Source: Gammaproteobacteria bacterium (GTDB lineage: Bacteria; Pseudomonadota; Gammaproteobacteria; Steroidobacterales; Steroidobacteraceae). Taken from it: a stretch of DNA of 42,342 nucleotides. The DNA is taken from assembly GCA_028293805.1 (NCBI GenBank), contig JAQGOC010000105.1, positions 1 to 42,342 on the forward strand, read 5' to 3'. The translations under genes were made by a program, and so were the position numbers. Below, one piece after another: positions 9,228 to 17,744 of this stretch (positions are counted from its first letter, which is position 1; each line of letters begins with the position of its first letter). The notes beneath the pieces were generated by a model. It did not search any database. It worked only from the letters and a program-made list of their open reading frames with translations, and was not told the DNA's origin.

Positions 9228-10574
9228 CTAACGTCCAGGCAGTCGCAGCGAAAACCGCGCCCCACCCAACGGCGACGCGTCAATGCTTATCGTGCCCCCA
9301 TACAAATCCACGGTATCGCGCACCATCGCCAGCCCCAGCCCATGCCCGGGCACGTTCTCATCCGTCCGCACGCCCCGCTGCAACACCCTCGCCCGGTTCT
9401 CCTCGGAAATTCCCGGCCCGTCATCCTCCACGACGAGGCTCAACCGCTCCCGCGCCCCGGCTTGCTCATCCATTCTGACCGTCACGCGCACATGACTCCG
9501 GCACCACTTGCACGCGTTATCAACCAGGTTGCCGAGCAACTCCATGAAGTCCCCCCGGTCCCCCACGAACTGACTTCCAGGAGCGATCGACAGCTCGATC
9601 GCGAGATCCTTCCCGGCATACACTTTCAGCAACGTCGCGCGCAGATCCACCCCGAGCTGCGCCACCTCGACGGGAGCCTGCCCTAACAGCGCCCCGCCCG
9701 ACGCCGCCGCCCGCTTGAGCTGGTGCGCGATGATGTCGGTCATCCGGCTGATCTCCGCTCCGAACGTGTCCTTGGACGCGCCCGCCTCCGACGAGAGCGA
9801 TGACTGCATGACGGCGAGCGGCGTTTTGAGGCTGTGCGCGAGATTTCCCAACGTGTCCCGGTAACGCGCCACGCGCTTGCGCTCCCCGACGAGCAGGGTG
9901 TTTAGATTCGTCGCAACACCACTCAGCTCGCGAGGGTACCCGCCCCCCAGAATCTCGCTGCGCCCCTCTTCCACCTCATGAATCTCGCGCTCCAGCCGCC
10001 TGACCGGCGCCAGTACCCAGCGCAACAGCGCTGCCAACACCGCGAGCAAGCCCAGCATCAGCCCGCTGAACCAGCCGAAGAGCTGCCGCCGGAAACGCCA
10101 GAGCTGCTCCTCATAGGGGCTCAGGCTGGCCGCCACGCTGAATGTGAGAGAGCGAGTGTCGTCCGGGTCATCCGAAAACTGGATGCCGCGACTCTCGATC
10201 GCCACCCGGTCATGACCGAACTCGGTATAGGAGACACTTTTTTCCCCCTCCTTGAGCAGCGGTCCGAAGTTGATGGACGAGCCCGCGGTGGAGGGCGAGC
10301 GCCACTGATGCCTCACGGACCGGACCTGCGCAAAGAGGCCCGAGCGCGGAGTCCTCAGGCGAGAGTCGATGTCGTGCGCAGGTGGAGCATAACCGCCGCC
10401 GGGCTGCGGCTCCGTCGCCGCTACCAGCGCCACCATCTGCGAGTCCAGCAACTGCTGCAGCGTGCGATCGGACAATGCCCGGAAGCCCGTATCGAGCACG
10501 ACCATCATCACGCCAAAAAACAGGGCGAGCGGCACGGAAACCGAGATCAGCAGCCGCCGGCTGAGCGAATGCAC
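9228..10574 (-). CDS. phoQ: PhoQ-like sensor histidine kinase
   Basis: An inner-membrane sensor kinase of 448 residues. A first membrane segment (about 8-28), a periplasmic sensor (about 30-163) and a second membrane segment (about 165-188) precede a HAMP-like linker. The H-box NLAHSLKTPLAV has His247, the N-box is DNACKWC (352-358), and ATP-lid motifs are DDGPGI and GHGLGL. The H- and N-boxes match E. coli PhoQ closely (THSLKTPLAV, DNACKYC). The sensor contains DDPDD (135-139) just before TFSVAAS, at the place of the divalent-cation-binding acidic cluster of PhoQ, so Mg/Ca or cationic-peptide sensing is plausible. It follows the regulator gene by 29 bp in the same operon. Confidence 0.88.
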   Translation of the reverse strand: MHSLSRRLLISVSVPLALFFGVMMVVLDTGFRALSDRTLQQLLDSQMVALVAATEPQPGGGYAPPAHDIDSRLRTPRSGLFAQVRSVRHQWRSPSTAGSSINFGPLLKEGEKSVSYTEFGHDRVAIESRGIQFSDDPDDTRSLTFSVAASLSPYEEQLWRFRRQLFGWFSGLMLGLLAVLAALLRWVLAPVRRLEREIHEVEEGRSEILGGGYPRELSGVATNLNTLLVGERKRVARYRDTLGNLAHSLKTPLAVMQSSLSSEAGASKDTFGAEISRMTDIIAHQLKRAAASGGALLGQAPVEVAQLGVDLRATLLKVYAGKDLAIELSIAPGSQFVGDRGDFMELLGNLVDNACKWCRSHVRVTVRMDEQAGARERLSLVVEDDGPGISEENRARVLQRGVRTDENVPGHGLGLAMVRDTVDLYGGTISIDASPLGGARFSLRLPGR

Positions 10575-10603
10575 GGGGGGTTAGGCGCGGTGCCCGGTTT
10601 GTC

Positions 10604-11305
10604 TCACGCGGCGGGCCCTTGCGCTGCTTGATCGCGCGCCAGCGCGAATCGATAGCCGCGGCCACGCAGGGTCTCGATCGGTTTCAGGCCGTCCTGCGGA
10701 TCGAGCTTGCGGCGCAAGCGCCCCACGAGCACCTCGATCACATTGCTGTCGCGCTCGAAATCCTGGTCATACAGCCGCTCGGTCAGCTCGGTCTTGGAGA
10801 TGACCTCGCCCGCACGCAACATGAGGTGCTCGAGAATCCGATACTCGAAGGTCGTAAGCTCGACCGCATGCCCGCCGACCTTCACCGTCTGCGCGCGCGT
10901 GTCGAGCAGGATCGGGCCGCACTTGAGCTCCGGACTCGCCCACCCGCCGGCCCGCCGCAGGAGCGCCTGCAGGCGAGCCAGGACCTCCTCGAAGTGAAAC
11001 GGCTTGGCCACATAGTCGTCGGCGCCGGCCTGCAGCCCTTCGACCTTGTCCTGCCAGTTGTCACGGGCGGTGAGAATGAGGATCGGGTAGGTCTTACTCG
11101 CGGCGCGCAGGCGCCGGATCACCTCGAGGCCCGGCAGCTTCGGCAATCCGAGATCGATGACGGCGACATCGAGTGGATATTCGAGTCCGGCGAAAACAGC
11201 CTCTTCGCCATCCTGCGCCACGTCCACCGTGAAGCCGGCCTCCACCAGCCGCGCCTTCAACGTGTCTCGCAATGCAGCTTCGTCTTCGACTACCAGTACA
11301 CGCAT
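10604..11305 (-). CDS. phoP: PhoP-like OmpR-family response regulator
   Basis: A 233-residue cytoplasmic response regulator. The receiver has acidic residues in VVEDE (5-9), the phosphoacceptor Asp51 in VIDLGLP, Thr in ILTARD and Lys in AKPFHFEE. The C-terminal half is an OmpR/PhoB winged helix (LTTFEYRILEHLMLRAGEV, SNVIEVLVGRLRRKLD, ETLRGRGYRF). It resembles PhoP more than other OmpR-family members, and the following gene is a PhoQ-like kinase, so they are very probably a cognate pair. The PepSY gene lies 27 bp upstream in the same direction. A direct repeat with 11-bp period before that gene (11653-11669) is a candidate autoregulatory site. Confidence 0.93.
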   Translation of the reverse strand: MRVLVVEDEAALRDTLKARLVEAGFTVDVAQDGEEAVFAGLEYPLDVAVIDLGLPKLPGLEVIRRLRAASKTYPILILTARDNWQDKVEGLQAGADDYVAKPFHFEEVLARLQALLRRAGGWASPELKCGPILLDTRAQTVKVGGHAVELTTFEYRILEHLMLRAGEVISKTELTERLYDQDFERDSNVIEVLVGRLRRKLDPQDGLKPIETLRGRGYRFALARDQAAQGPAA

Positions 11306-11332
11306 GCCGGCCCCCTTTTCGCAGATCGCGCT

Positions 11333-11629
11333 TTACTGAATCGCACCGTTCTCGGCATCAACGCGCACGGTCCACACGCGCCCGGCGTCGTTGAGCAGCT
11401 TCAGGATATAGATCGTGCGGTCGCCTTCCCGTTGCGTCTCGGCGCGCACGACTCGTGCCTTGAACCGCTGTTCGGCCATTTTTACGGCCTGGTCCATGGA
11501 GATTCCGGCCGCCGCCAGGATGAGACGGCCCCCATGATCGCCCGCGCCAAGCGCACGGGCCTCCAAGCCCGTCGCGGCCGACAGCACCAGAATCACGGCC
11601 GCGGCCGTTGACACTCGCAAAAAAGCCAT
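11333..11629 (-). CDS. Secreted PepSY-domain protein
   Basis: A 98-residue exported protein. The N-terminus is a signal peptide (MAFLRVSTAAAVILVLSAAT, likely cleaved near ALEARALG). The rest is one PepSY unit (ISMDQAVKMAEQR, a strand pair, then VWTVRVDAENGAI). Small PepSY proteins commonly precede PhoP/PhoQ-type operons and are thought to modulate sensors or proteases in the periplasm; the exact role is unknown. I prefer the ATG at 11629 because the signal peptide starts cleanly there and a -10-like TATCGT lies 6 bases before it. An alternative ATG at 11653 would add MAGCYRGR. No Shine-Dalgarno sequence precedes either start. Confidence 0.82.
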   Translation of the reverse strand: MAFLRVSTAAAVILVLSAATGLEARALGAGDHGGRLILAAAGISMDQAVKMAEQRFKARVVRAETQREGDRTIYILKLLNDAGRVWTVRVDAENGAIQ

Positions 11630-11635
11630 CCGACC

Positions 11636-11669
11636 ACGATAGCAACCCGCCATGAATGCCGCCTGAATG
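11636..11669 (-). promoter_or_regulatory. Putative PhoP-type box and -10 for PepSY-phoPQ
   Basis: On the minus strand CATTCA (11664-11669), five bases, then CATTCA (11653-11658) form a direct repeat with 11-bp period. OmpR/PhoP-family regulators bind hexamers in this arrangement. Eleven bases after the second copy is TATCGT (11636-11641), a -10-like hexamer matching 4 of 6 consensus bases. PhoP boxes usually sit about this far upstream of the -10 box. The hexamer differs from the enterobacterial GTTTA type, so binding is inference. The ATG at 11629 follows the -10 by only 6 bases, which would give a leaderless mRNA. Confidence 0.4.
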
Positions 11670-11719
11670 ACACGCTGCCGATCAAGGCATAGGCGTCCGC
11701 AATCCCAAGCCGCTCGATC

Positions 11720-12571
11720 CTAAGGACTGCCCTCCAAGCCCGCGCGTGCCGGGCTCTCGCGCACCTTCGCTTCCAGCCACAGGCCGTCCCACTCTGCCGC
11801 ATTCAGGGTGCTCAGGGCCAACCCGCGCGCCAGCGCCAGCGACTCCATGTCGCGAAAGCGGCGTTCGAACTTCGAGTTCGCCCCGCGCAGCGCCTCTTCC
11901 GCGTCGAACTGTAGATGACGGCTCCAGTTGGCGAGCGCAAACAGCAGGTCGCCCATCTCCTCGACGACTTCCGGCGCGTTTGGGGCGCCCGCGGTGGCCA
12001 GGGCCGCATCGACCTCGCGCAACTCCTCCAACACCTTGTCCCGCACCTGTTGCGCATTCGGCCAGTCAAACCCAACACGCCCCGCGCGCCGGCCGAGTTT
12101 GGCCGCGCGGACCAGCGCCGGGAGTGCCCGCGGAACATCGGCAAGCGCGCTCACCGCAGCGCCCGGCCCCCCGGTCGAAGCGCCTTGCGCCCGCTCGCGG
12201 GCCTTCTGCTCTTCCCAGTTGCGCGACAACTCCGCTTCGCTGGCCGCGCTCTTGCCGGCAAACACATGTGGGTGCCGGCGCACGAGCTTGTCGTGAATGC
12301 CGCCCGCGACGGCCGCAAAGTCGAACCAGCCGCGCTCTTCCGCCATGCGTGCGTGGAAAACAACCTGGAACAGCAAATCGCCGAGCTCATCGCGAATCTG
12401 CGCGGGATCGCCACGCTCTATGGCGTCGGCAACCTCGTAGGCCTCCTCGATCGTATAAGGCGCGATTGTCGCGAACGTCTGGCGCAGATCCCACGGACAG
12501 CCGCGCTCCGGGTCGCGCAGCCGCCCCATGAGCTCGAGTAACGCGGTCAGGGCATTTTCGGCATCGCTCAT
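11720..12571 (-). CDS. mazG: MazG nucleoside triphosphate pyrophosphohydrolase
   Basis: MazG hydrolyses (d)NTPs to the monophosphate and pyrophosphate, cleaning nucleotide pools and, in E. coli, lowering ppGpp during starvation. The ATG at 12571 gives 283 residues with the two MazG repeats. The first has RDPERGCPWDLRQT and the metal-binding helices EEAYEVADAI and DELGDLLFQVVFHA. The second has REVDAALAT and EEMGDLLFALANWSRHL. Length agrees with the family. The start overlaps the stop of the upstream Nudix gene as ATGA, so the two hydrolases are coupled. The open frame extends 31 codons upstream into the Nudix gene, but that part is unlike MazG. Confidence 0.94.
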   Translation of the reverse strand: MSDAENALTALLELMGRLRDPERGCPWDLRQTFATIAPYTIEEAYEVADAIERGDPAQIRDELGDLLFQVVFHARMAEERGWFDFAAVAGGIHDKLVRRHPHVFAGKSAASEAELSRNWEEQKARERAQGASTGGPGAAVSALADVPRALPALVRAAKLGRRAGRVGFDWPNAQQVRDKVLEELREVDAALATAGAPNAPEVVEEMGDLLFALANWSRHLQFDAEEALRGANSKFERRFRDMESLALARGLALSTLNAAEWDGLWLEAKVRESPARAGLEGSP

Positions 12572-13257
12572 GGATTGGCGCCTGCGACACAAAGTCGATA
12601 AAGAGTGAGCAACATCCCCGCCGTGGCCCCCCAGATATTGCGGTCCCCGTACGGAATGTCGCACAGCTCGACTTCCGCGTCGCCAAAGCCGAACCGGCGG
12701 CGCCGGATGCGATGGTTCGCGGGGTCGAAGACGAACCCGAGCGGCACTTCGAAGGTGTCATGCACCTCCCTCGAGTCGAGCAGCAGCTCGAAGCCGGGCC
12801 GCACGAAGCCGACGACCGGCGTGACCCGGAACCCGCTGAGAAGGATGTGGTCCGGCAGATAGCCGACGATCGCAACGAACCGCTCGTCGAGCCCAATCTC
12901 CTCGTGCGCTTCCCGCAGGGCGGCGGCCTGGGGACTGGCGTCGGCCGCCTCGATGCGGCCGCCGGGGAAACTGATCTGGCCGGCGTGGTTGCGTAGCTGC
13001 GTTGCGCGCTGGGTCAGGAGCACGGTAGGGCCGTCCTCGCGTTCCACGACAGGGACCAGAACCGCGGCTGGAATCGGCGCTGCGGGGAATAGCGAGCGGT
13101 ACTGTGCACTGTCCTGCGCTGACAAGCCGGGTACGAGCCAGTCCTCGACGGCATGGCGCGGCTGCGTATCGGCGAGTGTTCCCACGATGCGCGCACGCCA
13201 ATCGACGGAGAGTGGGCCTCCTTGCCTGTCGTCGGAACCGGCGCCGGCGTTGCGCAT
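12568..13257 (-). CDS. Nudix hydrolase, CoA pyrophosphatase type
   Basis: A Nudix hydrolase of the NudL/CoA pyrophosphatase group, expected to split coenzyme A derivatives into 3',5'-ADP and phosphopantetheine. The group motif LLTQRATQLRNHAGQISFPGG runs into the Nudix box, with REAHEEIGL as its core. The downstream RVTPVVGFV region is also typical. I chose the ATG at 13257 (229 residues) because AGG-rich bases lie about 7 bases upstream. An ATG at 13314 would add 19 residues without a ribosome site. It is coupled to mazG by a 4-bp overlap, making a two-gene nucleotide-housekeeping operon. Confidence 0.86.
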   Translation of the reverse strand: MRNAGAGSDDRQGGPLSVDWRARIVGTLADTQPRHAVEDWLVPGLSAQDSAQYRSLFPAAPIPAAVLVPVVEREDGPTVLLTQRATQLRNHAGQISFPGGRIEAADASPQAAALREAHEEIGLDERFVAIVGYLPDHILLSGFRVTPVVGFVRPGFELLLDSREVHDTFEVPLGFVFDPANHRIRRRRFGFGDAEVELCDIPYGDRNIWGATAGMLLTLYRLCVAGANP

Positions 13258-13350
13258 CGTGCCGCCTAGGAACCTGTCCGACTCGGGGGCGCCGCCCCGA
13301 GAGGAGGCCGCCATCGGCGTACACGAGTGACAGCCGTTTCCAAGTCCGCC

Positions 13351-14754
<1,404 letters not shown>

Positions 14755-14900
14755 GAATGCACTCCGCCACCGCTACTGCTGGTTGCCACTGCTCGAATTT
14801 CCAAGGCCTGGCCGTTTCACGCCCGGCGCAACGGCCGTATGCGTTATCATGCGAGACCTGGATGATGTAAATCCTAGCACTTCGAGGCACCCCGTAACGC

Positions 14901-16283
14901 ATGTCAGCGAGCACCCGCGACGCTTTGTCTTCGGTCGACGCACTTTCGCCGGTGGATGGACGCTACCGTGCGGCTACCGAACCCCTGCGCGGCCTGCTCT
15001 CCGAAGCCGGACTCATTCGGGAGCGAATTCGGATCGAGGCACAATGGCTGCTACATCTGTCCGCGGCAGTTCCCGCACTTCCCGGTGCCGCTCTCGGTCC
15101 CGCAGTGCTGGCACGCGCGCGGCAGCTTGCGGCCGAGCCTGACGCCGATGCCGCCGCAGCCGTCAAGGCAATCGAAGCCCGGACCAACCACGACGTCAAG
15201 GCTGTTGAATATTATGTCCGCGAACAGCTCGCCGCGGCGGGGGCCGGGGAAGCGGTGCTCGAGCTGGTGCACTTCGGCTGCACCTCGGAGGATATCAACA
15301 ATCTCAGCTACGCGCGGATCCTGAAGGCGGCGCGCGCCAAGCTTCTGGAAACATTCGCAGCGCGGGTGAATGAGTTGACGGCGCTCGCGCATCGTTACGC
15401 GGATACCGCAATGCTCGCGCGTACGCATGGACAGCCGGCGACTCCGACCACTCTCGGCAAGGAAATCGCCAACTTCACGGCGCGCCTGCGGCGGGCGCAG
15501 CGGCGCTGGGAAAGCGTCGCCATTCTCGGAAAATGGAACGGCGCGGTCGGCAACTTCAACGCGCACGTCGCGGCGCTTCCGGCCGTGGACTGGCCCGCGA
15601 CGAGCCGCACGTTCGTGGAATCGCTCGGGCTCGAGTTCAATCCGTACACCACGCAGATCGAGCCGCACGATTGGATCGCGGAGTACTGCGATGCTCTCGC
15701 GGCGGCCAACGTGATCCTCATCGATCTGTGTCGCGACTGTTGGGGTTATATCTCGCTGGGATATCTCAGACAGCGCGCGGTAGCGACCGAAGTCGGCTCC
15801 TCGACGATGCCTCACAAGGTGAACCCCATCGACTTCGAGAATGCCGAAGGAAATCTCGGCATCGCCAACGCCCTGCTGCGCCACTTCGCCGAAAAGCTGC
15901 CGGTGTCCCGCTGGCAACGCGATCTGACCGATTCAACGGTGTTGCGCAATGTGGGCGTGGCGCTCGGTCATACCCTCATCGCGTGGCGCGCATTGGGGAG
16001 AGGTCTGGACAAAGTCGCCGCGGATCCGGCGCGCATTGCCGCGGACATCGACGGCGCGTGGGAAGTGTTGGGCGAAGCGGTTCAGACGGTATTGCGCGCG
16101 GCGGGCGTCCCCGAAGGCTACGAGCGGCTGAAGGAGTTCACGCGGGGCCGCGCCATAGACGCACGGGCGCTGGCCGATTTCATCGAGACCCTGCCCCTCG
16201 CAGCGCCGGAGAAAGAGCGGCTCAAGGCGCTCGGACCCCGGGCCTATACGGGGCTGGCCGCGGAGCTTGCGCGCAAGATCTGA
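14901..16283 (+). CDS. purB: Adenylosuccinate lyase
   Basis: PurB catalyses two fumarate-releasing steps of purine synthesis: SAICAR to AICAR and adenylosuccinate to AMP. This 460-residue protein is the E. coli-type PurB (ALSPVDGRYR start, VEYYVRE, HFGCTSEDINNLSYA, ARTHGQPATPTTLGKE). The catalytic-loop signature SSTMPHKVNPIDFENAEGN contains the essential serine. Start at 14901 is supported by ALSPVDGRY at the normal distance; GAGG lies somewhat far upstream. Downstream (16284-16553) is 270 bp without a gene, holding a 14-bp palindrome (16292-16305) and a short tandem repeat. Confidence 0.97.
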   Translation: MSASTRDALSSVDALSPVDGRYRAATEPLRGLLSEAGLIRERIRIEAQWLLHLSAAVPALPGAALGPAVLARARQLAAEPDADAAAAVKAIEARTNHDVKAVEYYVREQLAAAGAGEAVLELVHFGCTSEDINNLSYARILKAARAKLLETFAARVNELTALAHRYADTAMLARTHGQPATPTTLGKEIANFTARLRRAQRRWESVAILGKWNGAVGNFNAHVAALPAVDWPATSRTFVESLGLEFNPYTTQIEPHDWIAEYCDALAAANVILIDLCRDCWGYISLGYLRQRAVATEVGSSTMPHKVNPIDFENAEGNLGIANALLRHFAEKLPVSRWQRDLTDSTVLRNVGVALGHTLIAWRALGRGLDKVAADPARIAADIDGAWEVLGEAVQTVLRAAGVPEGYERLKEFTRGRAIDARALADFIETLPLAAPEKERLKALGPRAYTGLAAELARKI

Positions 16284-16317
16284 AGATCGCCCGCCTGCGC
16301 AGGCGCGGCCCTTTCGC

Positions 16318-16365
16318 CCGGCAGCCGCGCAGTCCGGCAGCCTTGCACCCCGGCAGCCACCTTGG
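16318..16365. repeat. Three 16-bp tandem repeats after purB
   Basis: CCGGCAGCC occurs at 16318, 16334 and 16350, exactly 16 bp apart. The second parts of the units diverge (GCGCAGT, TTGCACC, ACCTTGG), so the identical core is 9 bp. The last unit can also pair with GGCTGC at 16365-16370 to form a hairpin. No T-run follows. It may be part of the purB 3' end or an operator-like iteration; function unknown. Confidence 0.6.
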
Positions 16366-16553
16366 GCTGCACCATCGATGAGCGTCGCCAGCACACGACA
16401 GCGGCGCGGAAAGTGCGAACCAGCCCGCGATTTTGCGCTGAGGGGTACGGTCTCAGCCGTCAAAACGTGACCAATTCGGCAACCGCGCCGGGAGTGCCTC
16501 TCTAAGATCGCGCGGCCTGCCTGAAATGCAGGCGATGACGGCAGGCGCCGCTC

Positions 16554-17150
16554 GTGTCTATATCCGGGGAACAAGAAGTAAACACTGCACTCGCACAGCT
16601 CGCAAACGCGCGCTATGCGTCTGAATCCGTGACCGGAACGGGCACCGATTCCACGAGCCGTCAGGGTCCGGAAACCCTGAGCGTTCTCACCTCTCTGGCG
16701 GAGGTTCGCTCCGCGGTGAACGCGATCGCCGCTACCGCCCAACGGCTGATCTCCATCTACACCCCGGACCTCGAACCCGATCTGTACGATCAGACCGCCT
16801 TTCTGGAGGTCATCAAGCATTTCGTGCTCACCCGCAGCTTCTCCAAAGTGCGTGTGCTCCTGGCGGAGCCCACACGCGTCATGCGCGACAGCAATCGCTT
16901 CGTGGCGATGGGCCGGCGGCTGTCGAGCTGCATCGATATCCGCTACGTCACGGCACAAGCACCCCAGCGGGCCTCGGCGTACCTGATCGCTGACGACCGG
17001 GCAATCGCCTACCGCATGCGTGCGGACACCTGGGACGGTATCGCGGATGCCAACAATCCGCCCGCCGCCCGGCTGTACCTGCAGGAATTCGATAACATCT
17101 GGAACGCGAGCGCGGCCGAGCATGGCCTGCGCGTAGCGCGGCGGGGCTGA
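16554..17150 (+). CDS. Conserved hypothetical protein, possible PLD-like fold
   Basis: A 198-residue protein that I cannot assign to a characterised family. It begins with a low-complexity segment (residues 1-45) followed by helices and strands (ISIYTPDLEPDLYDQ, SFSKVRVLLAEPTRVM, CIDIRYVTAQ, AYLIADDRAIAYR). The alternation resembles small phospholipase D-like domains without a full HxK motif. There is no signal peptide or membrane segment, so it is probably cytoplasmic. The start is GTG at 16554; no ATG is in frame nearby and no strong ribosome site is seen. The NudJ-like gene starts 43 bp after its stop, preceded by its own -10-like element. Confidence 0.6.
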   Translation: MSISGEQEVNTALAQLANARYASESVTGTGTDSTSRQGPETLSVLTSLAEVRSAVNAIAATAQRLISIYTPDLEPDLYDQTAFLEVIKHFVLTRSFSKVRVLLAEPTRVMRDSNRFVAMGRRLSSCIDIRYVTAQAPQRASAYLIADDRAIAYRMRADTWDGIADANNPPAARLYLQEFDNIWNASAAEHGLRVARRG

Positions 17151-17180
17151 ACAGATGGCCGCCGTGCTCGAGTCCCGGTC

Positions 17181-17186
17181 TATAAT
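17181..17186 (+). promoter_or_regulatory. -10-like TATAAT just before NudJ start
   Basis: A perfect TATAAT lies 7 bases before the ATG at 17194. Transcription would start at or within a base or two of the start codon, giving a leaderless mRNA. No recognisable -35 hexamer lies 16-18 bp upstream and no Shine-Dalgarno sequence precedes the ATG. Confidence 0.4.
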
Positions 17187-17193
17187 TCCCGAC

Positions 17194-17676
17194 ATGTCCC
17201 GCACGCCCGACATCACAGTCGCTGCCGTTACGGAAACCGACGGTCGCTTTCTGGTCGTAGAGGAGCGCATCAACCGCCGCCTCGTATTCAACCAGCCGGC
17301 GGGCCACGTGGAGCACGGCGAGACGCTGCTGGCGGCGATCGTTCGCGAGGTTCGCGAGGAGACGGCCTGGGGATTCGAGCCGAAGGCGCTGATTGGCGTC
17401 TACCTGTGGGTCAATCCCGCTTCCGGACGATCCACCATGCGCTTCGCATTCACCGGAACCGTTACGGACCACGACGCCGCGCAGCCGCTCGACCGGGGAA
17501 TTGTCGGTACGCATTGGCTCTCCCGCACTGACCTGATGAAGCGTGAGCCACGCCTCCGCAGTCCTCTGGTTCTGCGCTGTGTGGAAGACTATTTGCACGG
17601 CAAGCGCCGACCCCTGGATCCGGTGGCGAGGCTCGACCTGCACTCTGCGCCCACCGTCGAGGCGGTCAGCGTCTAA
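17194..17676 (+). CDS. nudJ: NudJ-like Nudix phosphatase
   Basis: A 160-residue Nudix hydrolase like E. coli NudJ, which acts on thiamine precursor pyrophosphates (HMP-PP) and nucleoside phosphates. The Nudix box runs from Gly37 (GHVEHGETLLAAIV, then REVREETAW), with catalytic Glu52, Glu55 and Glu56. ITVAAVTETDGRFLVVEER and FNQPAGH before the box are NudJ hallmarks. I prefer the ATG at 17194 (MSRTPDITVAA) over the one at 17155, which would add 13 unrelated residues and lies before the TATAAT. MnmA follows 68 bp downstream, the same NudJ-MnmA neighbourhood as in enterobacteria. Confidence 0.87.
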   Translation: MSRTPDITVAAVTETDGRFLVVEERINRRLVFNQPAGHVEHGETLLAAIVREVREETAWGFEPKALIGVYLWVNPASGRSTMRFAFTGTVTDHDAAQPLDRGIVGTHWLSRTDLMKREPRLRSPLVLRCVEDYLHGKRRPLDPVARLDLHSAPTVEAVSV

Positions 17677-17732
17677 GAACCCCCCAGGGCCCGCCGCTTC
17701 TCAGACGGAAGCGCCCCTGTACCTCCTCGGCG

Positions 17733-17738
17733 TAGAAT
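17733..17738 (+). promoter_or_regulatory. -10-like TAGAAT just before mnmA
   Basis: TAGAAT lies 6 bases before the ATG of mnmA and there is no Shine-Dalgarno sequence in between. This repeats the arrangement before the NudJ-like gene and suggests a second leaderless promoter. No good -35 hexamer is visible. Confidence 0.33.
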
Positions 17739-17744
17739 TCACGC

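Noticed and set aside
15933..17291. 452-codon minus-strand frame across the end of purB and the following gene
   Set aside because: It spans two well-supported plus-strand genes and has shadow composition.
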